DNA of 64,000 nucleotides from Buchnera aphidicola (Brevicoryne brassicae). Lineage in GTDB: Bacteria; Pseudomonadota; Gammaproteobacteria; Enterobacterales; Enterobacteriaceae. Below are positions 51,237-61,994 of the stretch, in pieces; positions within the stretch are counted from its first letter, which is position 1; each line of letters opens with the position of its first letter. Both the position numbers and the translations under genes were made by a program. The notes beneath the pieces were generated by a model that ran no database searches, was not told the DNA's origin, and saw only the letters and a list, made by a program, of their open reading frames with translations. Location of the stretch: the NCBI RefSeq assembly GCF_005082825.1, contig NZ_CP034882.1, positions 581,851-645,850 on the forward strand, given 5' to 3'.

Positions 51237-51563
51237 TTAATGAATGTATTCATTTAAAAATTCTTTAAGTTGTAATTTAGAAATGGCTCCTACTTTAGTT
51301 GCGAGAACTTCACCATTACGAAATAACAATAATGTAGGAATACTTCGAATGGAATATACTGGAGCAATATCAGGGTGTTTTTCTATATTTAACTTTCCAA
51401 CAATAATTTTATCAGAATATTCTTCTGATATTTCATTTAAAATAGGTGCTAAAATTTTACAAGGATTACACCATTCAGCCCAAAAGTCAACTAAGATAAA
51501 ATCTTTCGATTTTAAAACTTTTTCTGAAAAATTTTGATCAGTTAATTCAATTATTTTATTCAT
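51237..51563 (-). CDS. trxA: Thioredoxin 1 with CNPC active site
   Basis: Disulfide reductase supplying electrons to ribonucleotide reductase and PAPS reductase. Started at [12 protein letters not shown] (51563; 108 residues, E. coli 109); the frame extends six codons to a TTG that does not align. The active site is WCNPC (Cys32, Asn33, Cys35), where the canonical thioredoxin has WCGPC. The cis-Pro segment [11 protein letters not shown] is intact. Beside rho as in E. coli; rhlB and gppA are missing. Confidence 0.95.
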   Translation of the reverse strand: MNKIIELTDQNFSEKVLKSKDFILVDFWAEWCNPCKILAPILNEISEEYSDKIIVGKLNIEKHPDIAPVYSIRSIPTLLLFRNGEVLATKVGAISKLQLKEFLNEYIH

Positions 51564-51712
51564 TTTTATGTTTTTACTCAAAATTAAGAAATTTCACAAA
51601 AAATTAATTTTAAATTTTTATAATTTAAAAAATATATAATATGATTATATCATTTTTATTTTTTTTTTAAACTAAAATTAAAAATTTTATCTAAAATTAT
51701 TTTTTTAATTTG

Positions 51713-53713
51713 TTAATTTTTTTTGAAATTAAAAATTTTTAATTTTTTGTTTTCTTTTTTTAAAGATTTTTCTACAAAAATACTTTTATCCCATTTTAAA
51801 TCTTCTTGAGGTAATTCAAATAAAAACCTACTAGGTAACATATCTAAAATTTGTCCATATTGATTTCTTGTCGAACAATAAGTAAAAAATAATTGTTTTT
51901 GAGCTCTGGTTATTCCTACGTAAGTTAATCGTCTTTCTTCTTCTATATTATTATCATTAATACTTTTATGATTAGGTAAAACTCCTTCACACATACCAAT
52001 CATAAAAACTGAAGGAAATTCTAAACCTTTAGAAGCATGCAAAGTCATTAATTGTACTTGATTTTTTTCTGAGTCTTTTTTAGTATTTTGTTCTACCATA
52101 TCACGTAGTGTCATACGTGCAATAATTTTTGATAAACTCATAGGTTTTTCTAATTCATCACCTTTAATCATATTTTTTATCCATGTCGATAAAGTATGAA
52201 TATTGTTTATACTATCTTTTACCTTTTTTGGCTCCTTTATAATTTTAGATAACCATGTTTCATATTCAATTTCATTAATAATTTTATCTAAAATTATAGA
52301 TGGTTTTAAAAAAGATAATTTAATAAAACTTTCTATTAAAAGAATAAAATTTTTTATTTTATCAAAAGTTTTTTTGTTTAAAAAATTTTTTAATTCAATA
52401 TCGTTACTTGCTTCATAAAGACTCTTATTTTTTTTATTGGCCCAATTTTCTATTTTTTTTAATGTAATAATACCTATTTTTCGAGAAGGCACATTTATAA
52501 TTCTCATGAATGCAGAATTATCATTTTTGTTGATAATAATTCGAAGATAACTTAATAAATCTTTAATTTCCGGATGAGAAAAAAATGAAGAATTTTTTGA
52601 AATATTGTATGGAATATTTTCTTTTATTAATACTTTTTCAAGGATTCTAGATTGATAATTGCCTCGATATAAAATAGCATAATCTTGATATTTCACTGAT
52701 TTTTTAGAACATTGTAGTAAAATTTTTTTCGCTATTTTTTTTGCTTCATTTTCTTCATTTTCAGCTATTATAACTTTTATAAAGTTTCCATATTGTAATT
52801 GAGAAAAAAGGTTTTTTTGTAAAAAATGTATATTATTAGAAATAAGACTATTTGCAGCTTTTAGTATTCTACCTGAAGATCGATAATTATGTTCCATTTT
52901 TATAATTTTTAAATCAGGAAAATCTTTTTTTAATAAAAAAATATTTTTAGGATTTGCTCCTCTCCATGAATAAATAGACTGATCATCATCTCCAACTAAT
53001 GTAAAATTAGAATTAATATCAGTAAGTACTTTTATAAATTCATACTGACTATTGTTCGTATCTTGATATTCATCAACTAATAAATAAGAAATTTTATTTT
53101 GCCAACGATTTTTGATTTCTTTGTTTTTTTTTAACAAAATTGTCGGTATACAAATTAAATCGTCAAAATCTAAAATATTTGATTTATAAAGATAAGTGTT
53201 ATATTTATCATAGATATCTGAAAAATATTTTTCTGAATTTGATTTTGCTAATAATTTAACTTCTAAAGGGGTAAAAAATTTATTTTTCCAATAAGAAATC
53301 ATAAAATTTATTTTTTTTAATAATTTTAAATCATTTTTTACTTGTTTATCACATATTTTTTTTAGTAGCATAATTTGATCTTTTTCATCAAATAGGGTGA
53401 AATTAGCATTAAATTTTAATGAATTAATTTCTTGTTTGATAATTTTTAATCCTAATGAATGAAAAGTAGAGATAATCATATTTTTTATTTTTGCAACATC
53501 TAAATATTCTGAAAGACGAATTCGCATTTCATATGCTGCTTTATTAGTAAAGGTTACAGCTGCAATATTATCAGGTGTATATTGACAATAATTAATCAAA
53601 TAAATTATCTTATTTACAATAACTTTTGTTTTTCCGGAACCAGCCCCTGCTAAAATTAAACAGGGACCATTAATAAATTTAATAGCATTTTTTTGAGCAA
53701 AATTAAGGGTCAT
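51713..53713 (-). CDS. rep: ATP-dependent DNA helicase Rep
   Basis: SF1A 3'-5' helicase that clears proteins ahead of the replication fork. It has 666 residues (E. coli 673). Motif I LAGAGSGKT is at residues 21-29, and motifs DEYQDTN, GDDDQSIYSWRGA, HNYRSS, TLHASKGLEF and VGITRAQ are all present. The last ~20 residues that contact DnaB in E. coli are lysine-rich here (KKENKKLKIFNFKK). Confidence 0.96.
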   Translation of the reverse strand: MTLNFAQKNAIKFINGPCLILAGAGSGKTKVIVNKIIYLINYCQYTPDNIAAVTFTNKAAYEMRIRLSEYLDVAKIKNMIISTFHSLGLKIIKQEINSLKFNANFTLFDEKDQIMLLKKICDKQVKNDLKLLKKINFMISYWKNKFFTPLEVKLLAKSNSEKYFSDIYDKYNTYLYKSNILDFDDLICIPTILLKKNKEIKNRWQNKISYLLVDEYQDTNNSQYEFIKVLTDINSNFTLVGDDDQSIYSWRGANPKNIFLLKKDFPDLKIIKMEHNYRSSGRILKAANSLISNNIHFLQKNLFSQLQYGNFIKVIIAENEENEAKKIAKKILLQCSKKSVKYQDYAILYRGNYQSRILEKVLIKENIPYNISKNSSFFSHPEIKDLLSYLRIIINKNDNSAFMRIINVPSRKIGIITLKKIENWANKKNKSLYEASNDIELKNFLNKKTFDKIKNFILLIESFIKLSFLKPSIILDKIINEIEYETWLSKIIKEPKKVKDSINNIHTLSTWIKNMIKGDELEKPMSLSKIIARMTLRDMVEQNTKKDSEKNQVQLMTLHASKGLEFPSVFMIGMCEGVLPNHKSINDNNIEEERRLTYVGITRAQKQLFFTYCSTRNQYGQILDMLPSRFLFELPQEDLKWDKSIFVEKSLKKENKKLKIFNFKKN

Positions 53714-53782
53714 AAAAATATCAATAGTTTTAAATTAATAAAATATATATTATTAAATATCTTTAAATAAAAAAAGAATTTT

Positions 53783-55255
53783 TTATTGAGCAACACTAAT
53801 TGTTTTCATTTTTTTCATATAAGATCTGAGCTTTCGTCCAATAACTTCGATTGGATGATTGTGAATCATTTCATTAATTTTTTGTAATTCAATGTTATTT
53901 ACAGATTTTTCAGATAACGAACAACCGAGGTCAGTGTCTTCAAGAGTTGTCGCAAAATTTTTTAAAATAGGATATGCTGATTCAGAAAAAAGATAACTAC
54001 CATATTCAGCAGTATCTGAAATTACCATATTCATTTCATATAATTTTTTTCTTGCAATTGTATTGGCTATTAAAGGTAATTCATGTAGTGATTCGTAATA
54101 AGCGGATTCTTCCATTATGCCTGATTCTATCATTTTTTCAAAAGATAACTCAATACCAGCTTTTAATATTGCTACCATCAATATTCCATGATCATAGTAT
54201 TCTTGTTCTGATATTTTTTGATCATAATAAGGAGCTTGTTCAAAAGATGAATTCTTTATTTTCTTTCTCCAATCTAATAAATTTTTATCTTTATTTCTCC
54301 AATCTTTCATCATTTCTATAGAAAAATAGCCTGAAATAATATCATCCATATGTTTTTGAAATAGTTCTGATAACATTTTTTTAACTGTTTGGGAAAGATG
54401 AAAAGCTCTAATTTTTGATGCATTAGATAACCGATCCATCATTAAAGTAATACCACCATGTTTAAGGGATTCTGTAATAGTTTCCCATCCATACTGTATT
54501 AATTTACCCGCATAGGATGGATCATATTTATTTAAAATTAATTTTTCATAACATACTAATGATGCAGTTTGAAGCATACCACATAAAATTGTCTGTTCAC
54601 CCATAAGATCTGATTTTACTTCAGCTACAAATGATGACTCAAGAACACCTGCACGATGTCCTCCAGTAGAAAAAGCCCAAGCTTTAGCAATTTCTAATCC
54701 TATACTGTGAGGATCATTTTCATCATGTACAGCAATTAATGTAGGCACTCCAAACCCTCTTTTATATTCTTCTCTTACCTCTGTTCCTGGACATTTTGGA
54801 GCGACCATGATTACAGTAATATCTTTTCTTATTTTTTCTCCTTTTTCTACAATATTAAAACCATGTGAATAACCTAAACATGAATCTTTTTTCATTAATT
54901 TTTGGAGTTCTCTTACAACACTAGAATGTTGTTTGTCAGGAGTTAAATTAATTACTAAATCAGCACTTGGTATAAGAGAGTCATAATCACCTATTAAAAA
55001 ATTATTTTCTATAGCATTTGTCCAGGATTGATTTTTTCTTAAAATACTATCTTTTTTTAAGGCATAAGAAATATTTAATCCTGCATCTCTCATGTTTAAT
55101 CCTTGATTTAAACCTTGAGATCCACATCCTACAATAACTATTTTTTTATTTTTTAATATATCATTTTTTTTACTAAATTCTTCTTTTTCCATAAAACGAC
55201 ATTTTTTTATTTGGTTAATTTTTTGACTAAAAGTTAACATATTAAAATAATTCAT
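53783..55255 (-). CDS. ilvC: Ketol-acid reductoisomerase (class II)
   Basis: NADPH- and Mg-dependent second step of isoleucine and valine synthesis. It has 490 residues (E. coli 491), the long class II form with a duplicated helical domain. The Rossmann motif [30 protein letters not shown] and metal ligands in [14 protein letters not shown] and [14 protein letters not shown] are present. Thirty-two bases after ilvD, forming an ilvDC operon; regulator ilvY and ilvA are absent here. Its product feeds amino acids to the host. Confidence 0.98.
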   Translation of the reverse strand: MNYFNMLTFSQKINQIKKCRFMEKEEFSKKNDILKNKKIVIVGCGSQGLNQGLNMRDAGLNISYALKKDSILRKNQSWTNAIENNFLIGDYDSLIPSADLVINLTPDKQHSSVVRELQKLMKKDSCLGYSHGFNIVEKGEKIRKDITVIMVAPKCPGTEVREEYKRGFGVPTLIAVHDENDPHSIGLEIAKAWAFSTGGHRAGVLESSFVAEVKSDLMGEQTILCGMLQTASLVCYEKLILNKYDPSYAGKLIQYGWETITESLKHGGITLMMDRLSNASKIRAFHLSQTVKKMLSELFQKHMDDIISGYFSIEMMKDWRNKDKNLLDWRKKIKNSSFEQAPYYDQKISEQEYYDHGILMVAILKAGIELSFEKMIESGIMEESAYYESLHELPLIANTIARKKLYEMNMVISDTAEYGSYLFSESAYPILKNFATTLEDTDLGCSLSEKSVNNIELQKINEMIHNHPIEVIGRKLRSYMKKMKTISVAQ

Positions 55256-55287
55256 TGATAAATATTCTCCTGATGTTTTAAAAATTT

Positions 55288-57141
55288 TTAAATATTAGAT
55301 AATTTTTTTTGATTTCTAACAGCTCCTTTATCTGCACTTGTAGCAAAAAAAGCATATGTTTTTAATGCAGATGATACATATCTTTTTCGATTATAAGGTT
55401 TATAGGATAAATGCCCCTTGGATTCTTCTTGTAAAATACGTCTAGATAGTTCTTTTTCTGTAATATCTAAATTAATTATTCTTTTAGTAATATTAATATT
55501 AATTATATCACCATTTTTCACTAAAGCTATTATACCCTTGTTTGCAGCTTCAGGTGAAACATGTCCTATAGAAAGTCCTGAAGTACCACCTGAAAAGCGA
55601 CCATCAGTAATTAATGCACATGTTTTGTCTAAATTCATTGATTTTAAATATGTAGTTGGATACAACATTTCTTGCATTCCTGGACCACCTTTAGGACCTT
55701 CATAACGAATAATAACAATGTCACCTGGAATGATTTTTTTATTCAAAATTGCATCAACAGCATCTTCTTGACTTTCATATACTTTGGCATTTCCAGAAAA
55801 AATATAGTTTTCTTTATTTATTCCAGCGGTTTTTATTATACAACCATTTTTTGCTAAATTTCCATATAAAACAGCTAATCCTCCATCTTGGCTATAAGCG
55901 TTTTTACAAGAACGAATACAACCATTTTTACGATCATAATCTAATTCTGACCATCTACATTGTTGAGAATATGGTTTTATTGTACGAATTCCACCAGGCT
56001 TAGCTTTAAACATTTTGATAATGTCAGGATTTTTTGTTAAAATAATATCATATTCATTTAATGTTTCTTCTAAATTTAGTTGTAATATGTTTTGTGTGTT
56101 TTTATTCAACAGATTAATACGATTTAATTCTCCTAAAATTCCCATTACACCACCTGCTCGATGAACATCTTCTACATGATATAAAGCAGTGCTTGGTGAA
56201 ACTTTACAAATATGCGGTATTTTTTTAGATAGAGTATTAATATCAGACATTTTAAAGTCTACTTTTGCTTCTTGAGCTGCTGCTAATAGATGTAAAATCG
56301 TATTAGTTGAACCACCCATTGCAATATCTAATATCATTGCATTTTGAAAAGACTCTTTATTTGCAATATTTCTAGGTAAAACTTTTTTATTATTTTTTTT
56401 ATAATATTCTTCAGTAATTTTAACGATAGTTTGAGCTGATTTTATAAATAAATTTTTACGATCAACATGAGTTGCTAAAAGCGTACCATTACCAGGTAAA
56501 GATAAACCTATAGCTTCTGTTAAACAATTCATGGAATTAGCTGTAAACATTCCCGAACAAGATCCACATGTAGGACATGCTGAAAGTTCAATTTTCTTAA
56601 TAAAATCTTCTGATTCATTAGGGTTTCCTCCTGTCATAATAGCATCCACTAAATCAATTTTTATTTCTTTTTTGTCTTTTTGTATTTTACCTGCCTCCAT
56701 AGGACCACCTGAAATAAAAACAGACGGTATATTTAATCTCAACGACGCCATAAGCATACCTGGAGTAATTTTATCGCAATTAGATATGCAAATTATGGCA
56801 TCAGCACAGTGTGCATTAACTACATATTCTATAGAATCCGCGATTAATTCACGTGAAGGTAAAGAATACAACATTCCAGAATGTCCCATAGCTATTCCAT
56901 CATCTATTGCTATAGTGTTAAATTCTTTTGGAACACCACCTGATTTTTGAATTTCTTTAGCTATAAGTTTACCTACTTCTTGTAAATGAATATGTCCTGG
57001 TACAAATTGTGAAAAGGAATTTACTACTGCAATAATTGGTTTTTCAAAATCTTCATCATTCATACCTGTAGCACGCCATAGTGATCTTGCTCCAGACATA
57101 TTTCTACCATGTGTAGTTTTAAAAGAACGATATTTAGGCAT
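55288..57141 (-). CDS. ilvD: Dihydroxy-acid dehydratase
   Basis: Fe-S enzyme for the third common step of isoleucine and valine synthesis. It has 617 residues (E. coli 616). Cluster cysteines lie in SNCDKITPG and [45 protein letters not shown] and [15 protein letters not shown] are conserved. The 240-base upstream spacer shows no leader peptide or attenuator that I can recognise. Confidence 0.98.
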   Translation of the reverse strand: MPKYRSFKTTHGRNMSGARSLWRATGMNDEDFEKPIIAVVNSFSQFVPGHIHLQEVGKLIAKEIQKSGGVPKEFNTIAIDDGIAMGHSGMLYSLPSRELIADSIEYVVNAHCADAIICISNCDKITPGMLMASLRLNIPSVFISGGPMEAGKIQKDKKEIKIDLVDAIMTGGNPNESEDFIKKIELSACPTCGSCSGMFTANSMNCLTEAIGLSLPGNGTLLATHVDRKNLFIKSAQTIVKITEEYYKKNNKKVLPRNIANKESFQNAMILDIAMGGSTNTILHLLAAAQEAKVDFKMSDINTLSKKIPHICKVSPSTALYHVEDVHRAGGVMGILGELNRINLLNKNTQNILQLNLEETLNEYDIILTKNPDIIKMFKAKPGGIRTIKPYSQQCRWSELDYDRKNGCIRSCKNAYSQDGGLAVLYGNLAKNGCIIKTAGINKENYIFSGNAKVYESQEDAVDAILNKKIIPGDIVIIRYEGPKGGPGMQEMLYPTTYLKSMNLDKTCALITDGRFSGGTSGLSIGHVSPEAANKGIIALVKNGDIININITKRIINLDITEKELSRRILQEESKGHLSYKPYNRKRYVSSALKTYAFFATSADKGAVRNQKKLSNI

Positions 57142-57383
57142 TTTATAAGAAACTCCAAAGGATAATTTTTTAAGATTTTTGTTTTGATAAATGCACTTCT
57201 ATAAATTTTTTCATATTTATAGTAAATTATATTTCTATTAATAAAATTTTTAATTGAAATAAACGATAGAATTTTTTTAGACATTTATGCAAAAAATTGC
57301 AGGAATTATATTTTTAGTATAATTAAGTATAGAAATTGATTTAATTTTTTATTTAGATGAAAAATAATCAAATGGTGAGATTT

Positions 57384-57460
57384 TGGCAGGGGTGGAAGGA
57401 TTTGAACCTACAACTTTCGGTTTTGGAGACCGATGCTCTACCAAATTGAACTACACCCCT
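57384..57460 (-). tRNA. trp tRNA: tRNA-Trp (CCA)
   Basis: Reverse strand gives a cloverleaf starting AGGGGTGTAGTTCAATTTGG, with anticodon loop CTCCAAA and an encoded CCA end (77 bases). The D loop has one base more than E. coli tRNA-Trp. In E. coli trpT lies near the ilv-rep-trx region too. Confidence 0.95.
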
Positions 57461-57636
57461 AAGTGACATTGTAAATTTAAAAGTAATTATATTATTATTA
57501 ATAATAAAAGTCTAGTGGGTATTTTGTATATTTTAAAATAGTAAATTTCAATCATTTTTAGATCTAAAATTTTATTACAATGATAGAATATTTATTCTAA
57601 TAAATTCTAAATGTTATTTGAAGGTAAATTTTTGTT

Positions 57637-58851
57637 ATGAAAAATCCAATTTATTTAGACTATGCTGCAACTACTCCAGTAGAATATCAAGTTGCAAAAA
57701 AAATGATGAATTATTTAACAATAGATGGAATATTTGGAAATTCTGCTTCTCGATCTCATAAATTTGGTTGGAATGCAGAAGAAATTGTTGATATTGCTCG
57801 AAATCAAATATCCGAATTTATTGGTGCAGACTCTCGTGAAATTGTTTTTACTTCAGGTGCAACTGAAGCAAATAATTTAGCTATAAAGGGTATAGCTTTG
57901 TTTCATAAAAATAAGGGTAAGCATATTATTACTAGTAAGACAGAACATAAATCTGTTTTAGATACTTGTAGATATCTTGAAACTCAAGGATTTGACTTAA
58001 CTTATCTTACTCCTAAAAATAATGGTATTATAGATTTAAATTATTTAAAAAAGAATATAAGAAAAGATACTATTCTTGTTTCTATAATGCATGTAAATAA
58101 TGAAATTGGTATTATTCAAGATATAAAAAATATATCAAAAATTTGTCGAGAAAATGGTATTTTTTTTCATGTAGATGCTACTCAAGGTGTTGGTAAGATT
58201 CCTATTGATTTAAAAAAATTATATATAGATTTAATGTCTTTTTCTGCTCATAAAGTTTATGGACCGAAGGGAATCGGTGGTTTATATGTACGCCGTAAAC
58301 CACGTGTTCGTTTATTAGCTTCAATACATGGAGGTGGTCATGAAAGAGGAATGCGTTCTGGTACTTTACCTGTTCATCAAATTGTAGGAATGGCAGAAGC
58401 ATTTATTTTAGCAAAAAGAAAAATACATGATGATTTTATACGTTTAACACACTTGAGAAATTTACTTTGGAATGGAATTAAAAACATTGAAGAAGTATAC
58501 TTGAATAGTGATTTAAAACAAGGAGTACCTCATATTTTAAATGTTAGTTTTAATTATGTTGAAGGTGAATCTTTAATTATGTCACTTAAAGATCTAGCAA
58601 TTTCTTCTGGTTCTGCCTGTACATCTGCCAGTTTAGAACCATCTTATGTTTTAAAAGCTTTAGGGATAAAAGATGAATTAGCTCATAGTTCTATTCGTTT
58701 TTCCATTGGACGATTTACGACAGAAGAAGAAATTCAACATACAATAAAATTAGTTCATCAATCTATTTATAAATTACGTGAACTTTCACCTTTATGGGAA
58801 ATGTTTAAATCTGGAGTTGATTTAAATAGTATAGAATGGGATCATAATTAA
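57637..58851 (+). CDS. iscS: Cysteine desulfurase IscS
   Basis: PLP enzyme that takes sulfur from cysteine for Fe-S clusters and tRNA thiolation. The 404 residues equal the E. coli length and align without gaps. The PLP lysine is Lys206 ([10 protein letters not shown]) and the persulfide cysteine is Cys328 ([12 protein letters not shown]). First gene of the isc operon; the regulator iscR is missing upstream and iscA downstream. Confidence 0.98.
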   Translation: MKNPIYLDYAATTPVEYQVAKKMMNYLTIDGIFGNSASRSHKFGWNAEEIVDIARNQISEFIGADSREIVFTSGATEANNLAIKGIALFHKNKGKHIITSKTEHKSVLDTCRYLETQGFDLTYLTPKNNGIIDLNYLKKNIRKDTILVSIMHVNNEIGIIQDIKNISKICRENGIFFHVDATQGVGKIPIDLKKLYIDLMSFSAHKVYGPKGIGGLYVRRKPRVRLLASIHGGGHERGMRSGTLPVHQIVGMAEAFILAKRKIHDDFIRLTHLRNLLWNGIKNIEEVYLNSDLKQGVPHILNVSFNYVEGESLIMSLKDLAISSGSACTSASLEPSYVLKALGIKDELAHSSIRFSIGRFTTEEEIQHTIKLVHQSIYKLRELSPLWEMFKSGVDLNSIEWDHN

Positions 58852-58881
58852 AAAAATTAAAATAAATTAAGGTAATTAAAA

Positions 58882-59262
58882 ATGGCTTATAGTAAAAAAG
58901 TAATGGATCACTATGAAAATCCGCGAAATGTTGGATCTTTTTCTAACACTGATAAAAATGTAGGAAGTGGGTTAGTAGGTGCACCGGCTTGCGGTGATGT
59001 AATGAAATTACAAATTAAAGTTAATGACAATGATATTATTGAAGATGCTTGTTTTAAAACATATGGTTGTGGTTCAGCAATAGCCTCAAGTTCATTAGTA
59101 ACCGAATGGATTAAAGGAAAATCAATAAAAGAAGCTGAAACCATTAAAAATACTAGTATAGTAGAAGAATTAGAACTTCCACCAGTAAAAATTCATTGTT
59201 CTATTCTAGCAGAAGATGCTATTAAAGCGGCTATTGCTGATTATAAAAACAAAAAGAAATAA
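58882..59262 (+). CDS. iscU: Fe-S cluster scaffold IscU
   Basis: Builds the nascent 2Fe-2S cluster. It has 126 residues (E. coli 128). Cluster cysteines are Cys37 (APACGD), Cys63 (TYGCGSA) and Cys106 (IHCSIL), and the LPPVK motif recognised by HscA is at residues 99-103. Followed by an 11-base hairpin before hscB where E. coli has iscA. Confidence 0.98.
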   Translation: MAYSKKVMDHYENPRNVGSFSNTDKNVGSGLVGAPACGDVMKLQIKVNDNDIIEDACFKTYGCGSAIASSSLVTEWIKGKSIKEAETIKNTSIVEELELPPVKIHCSILAEDAIKAAIADYKNKKK

Positions 59263-59273
59263 TTTGATTTTAT

Positions 59274-59300
59274 TGTTGAAAGAATATTTTTCTTTCAACA
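59274..59300 (+). repeat. 11-base hairpin between iscU and hscB
   Basis: Perfect stem TGTTGAAAGAA (59274-59284) and TTCTTTCAACA (59290-59300) with a five-base loop TATTT, 12 bases after iscU and about 50 before hscB. No U-tract follows. Its place inside the operon suggests a processing or stability element that sets the ratio of IscS/IscU to the chaperone genes, or a scar of the iscA deletion. Confidence 0.6.
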
Positions 59301-59351
59301 TGTAATTTATAATATAACGTTTTTACTTAGTGAGAACAATTTAGGTGATCA

Positions 59352-59876
59352 ATGAATTATTTTATATTATTTAATCTACCAAAGAAATTTAAAATTAATA
59401 AAGAATTACTTTCTCAAAATTTTTATAAATTACAGTTACAATTTCACCCTGATTTATTTATAAATGATTCTTTATCTAAAAAAAAAGTAATTTTAGAAAA
59501 ATCCATTCAAATTAATAAAGGTTATAAAATTTTAAAGAATTTTTTAAGTAGAGCAATATATCTTCTTTCTTTGCATGGTTTTAAAATAAAAAACCAAAAA
59601 TTTTTTTCAGAAAATCATGGTTTTTTAGAAAAATATTTTTCTTTATATGAAGAATTAGATAATTTAAAAAAAAATAATTTCGATGAAACATTATTAAATA
59701 ATTTATTGAAAAAAATATCAAAAAGAATTCAAAAATATAAAGAAGAGATTGAATTAGAATTTGAGAAAAAAAATTTTGAAAAAGTGTCTATAGTTATAGA
59801 AAAATTATTATTTTTTGAAAAAATGAGAATGAATTTAAAAAAAGAACAAAATAGCTTTAAAACAGATATAAAATAA
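59352..59876 (+). CDS. hscB: Co-chaperone HscB
   Basis: J-domain protein that delivers IscU to HscA and stimulates its ATPase. It has 174 residues (E. coli 171). The HPD motif is at residues 32-34 (FHPDLF), with a C-terminal three-helix IscU-binding domain (ENHGFLEKYFSLYEELD). The C-terminus is unusually lysine/glutamate-rich. Thirteen bases separate it from hscA. Confidence 0.95.
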   Translation: MNYFILFNLPKKFKINKELLSQNFYKLQLQFHPDLFINDSLSKKKVILEKSIQINKGYKILKNFLSRAIYLLSLHGFKIKNQKFFSENHGFLEKYFSLYEELDNLKKNNFDETLLNNLLKKISKRIQKYKEEIELEFEKKNFEKVSIVIEKLLFFEKMRMNLKKEQNSFKTDIK

Positions 59877-59889
59877 GGGATTATAAAAA

Positions 59890-61428
59890 ATGACTTTTTT
59901 AATAAAAAAATATAAAAAAAAAATATTTTTAGGTATTGATCTTGGTACTACATATTCTTTGGCTGCAACAGTAACAAAAAGAGGTCCTATTTTATTACCA
60001 GATAAAGAAAATCGTTACTTATTACCATCAGTTGTTCATTATAAACATAATAGTATAACGGTAGGTTGGAATGCTTTGGAAAATTTTATTAAAGATCCTG
60101 AAAATACAATTTGTTCTGTAAAACGTCTACTTGGTCGTTCTATTGAATTTATTAGACAAGAATTTCCAAATCTACCATATCTTATACAAAAAGAAATTAA
60201 TGGAGGAATATTATTTCATACAAATGCAGGTCTTGTTACTCCTGTTGATGTTTCTAGCGAAATATTAAAATCCTTAAAAAAAAGGAGTTTTTCATTTTTT
60301 AATAAAGAAATAGATGCAAGTATTATTACAGTTCCAGCATATTTTAATAATTTTCAAAGAGAAGCAACTAAAAAAGCTGCTCTTCTTGCAAAAATTAATT
60401 TAATAAGATTGTTAAATGAACCTACAGCTGCAGCTATAGCTTATGGTTTAGAAGCACATAAGACAGGTATTATCATTGTATATGATTTAGGAGGTGGTAC
60501 ATTTGATGTTTCTATATTAAAATTAAATAAAGGAATATTTGAAGTATTAGGTACTAGTGGTGATTCTAATTTAGGTGGTGATGATTTTGATTTTGCTTTA
60601 GCAAGTTATATTTATAAAAAGTCAAATTTGTCTAATAACAGTAATAATTTTTTTCAATCATCATTGCTTAAAATAGCAAGAGAAACTAAGTTAAAATTAA
60701 CTAAATATGATAAAGTTAAAGTTCATTTTTTTAATTGGATTGGTTACATTACTCGTGATGAATTTAATTCAATAATTATCAATTTTATTAAAAAAACTTT
60801 ATCTATTTGTTCTAATCTTCTTGAAGAAGTTGATTTATCTATTGAAAAAATTAGTGAAGTTATAATGGTTGGCGGTTCTACTCGTGTTCCATTAGTTTAT
60901 AAAAAAGTTTCTTCTTTTTTTAAAAAAAATCCCTTAAATTCTATTAATCCAGATAAAGTTGTAGCTATAGGTGCTGCAATTCAGGCAAATATGCTTGTTA
61001 ATAACACTGTAAAAAATAAAATATTATTGTTAGACGTTATACCCCTTTCATTAGGTATTGAAGTTATGGGTGGTTTTGTAGAAAAAATTATTTTTAAAAA
61101 TAGTTCAATTCCTATTTCAAAAACTAAAGAATTTACAACTTACAAAGATAATCAAACATCTATATTAATTCATGTCTTACAAGGAGAAAGCGAGTTTTCA
61201 AAAGATTGTATTACTCTATCTCGTTTTGTTTTGAAAAAAATTAAACCTCAAAAAGCAGGATCAATTCGTATTTTAGTTACATTTCAAATTGATACTGATG
61301 GGTTAATTAATATAAAAGTATCAGAAAAAAATGGAGATCAAGATAAAATTATTCAAATTGATAGTAACATTTTCCTTCAAGAAGTAAATATTACTAAAAT
61401 AATGAAAGATTCTTCAAAAAAACTCTGA
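59890..61428 (+). CDS. hscA: Hsp70-type chaperone HscA, truncated lid
   Basis: Specialised Hsp70 that releases clusters from IscU. The nucleotide-binding domain (GIDLGTTYSLAA, DLGGGTFDVSIL, VGGSTRVP) and the beta-sandwich substrate domain (after linker LLLDVIPLSLGIEVMGG) are present. The protein ends at KIMKDSSKKL, residue 512, where the E. coli protein (616) continues with the helical lid, so about 100 residues are missing. The 225 bases after the stop show no readable lid remnant in any frame. Confidence 0.95.
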   Translation: MTFLIKKYKKKIFLGIDLGTTYSLAATVTKRGPILLPDKENRYLLPSVVHYKHNSITVGWNALENFIKDPENTICSVKRLLGRSIEFIRQEFPNLPYLIQKEINGGILFHTNAGLVTPVDVSSEILKSLKKRSFSFFNKEIDASIITVPAYFNNFQREATKKAALLAKINLIRLLNEPTAAAIAYGLEAHKTGIIIVYDLGGGTFDVSILKLNKGIFEVLGTSGDSNLGGDDFDFALASYIYKKSNLSNNSNNFFQSSLLKIARETKLKLTKYDKVKVHFFNWIGYITRDEFNSIIINFIKKTLSICSNLLEEVDLSIEKISEVIMVGGSTRVPLVYKKVSSFFKKNPLNSINPDKVVAIGAAIQANMLVNNTVKNKILLLDVIPLSLGIEVMGGFVEKIIFKNSSIPISKTKEFTTYKDNQTSILIHVLQGESEFSKDCITLSRFVLKKIKPQKAGSIRILVTFQIDTDGLINIKVSEKNGDQDKIIQIDSNIFLQEVNITKIMKDSSKKL

Positions 61429-61653
61429 AATTTTTGTTTTAAAAAAAGTAAAAATAAATTTTATGTTTTTTAACATTTCAAAGAACAAAAAAGATAAAAA
61501 AATTATAAAAATATATTAATTAAAAGAATTGTTTTTAAATTTAAACTTAGTTTAAAAATTTTTTTAAAAAATAAGTAAAATTGTTTTATGTCATAACTTA
61601 TACTATTATTGATTTTCATTTAAATTAAAATATTTTAAAAAGAGAATAGATAA

Positions 61654-61989
61654 ATGCCTAAAATTTTATTTTTACCTCATAAAATTATATTACCAGAAGG
61701 CGCCGAGTGTTCTGGACAAAAGGGTGAAACAATATTAAATGTTGCATTAAGAAATAATATTAAATTAGAACATGCATGTGAAAAATCATGTGCATGTAGT
61801 ACGTGTCATTGTATAATAAGAAAAGGTTTTTTTTCTCTTTCAGGATGGTCTGAAAAAGAAGATGATATTTTAGATAAAGCCTGGGGTCTTGAATCTGAAA
61901 GTCGTTTAAGTTGTCAAGCAATTATTGGAAATATTGATCTTGAGGTAGAAATACCCTTATATACTGTTAATTATGTTAGAGAATGTTGA
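61654..61989 (+). CDS. fdx: 2Fe-2S ferredoxin (Isc type)
   Basis: Electron donor for cluster assembly. It has 111 residues, as in E. coli. Cluster ligands Cys42, Cys48 and Cys51 ([10 protein letters not shown]) and Cys87 (RLSCQA) are present, plus the extra Cys46. Last gene of the operon; E. coli iscX is absent. It ends 5 bases from convergent der. Confidence 0.97.
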   Translation: MPKILFLPHKIILPEGAECSGQKGETILNVALRNNIKLEHACEKSCACSTCHCIIRKGFFSLSGWSEKEDDILDKAWGLESESRLSCQAIIGNIDLEVEIPLYTVNYVREC

Positions 61990-61994
61990 TTTTT

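Noticed and set aside
56531-56950. Plus-strand ORF of 139 codons inside ilvD
   Set aside because: Antisense shadow; no ribosome site and ilvD is conserved across the whole stretch.
57060-57284. Possible leader peptide or small gene upstream of ilvD
   Set aside because: It overlaps the ilvD start in another frame, has no run of Ile/Val/Leu control codons and no attenuator hairpin that I can see.
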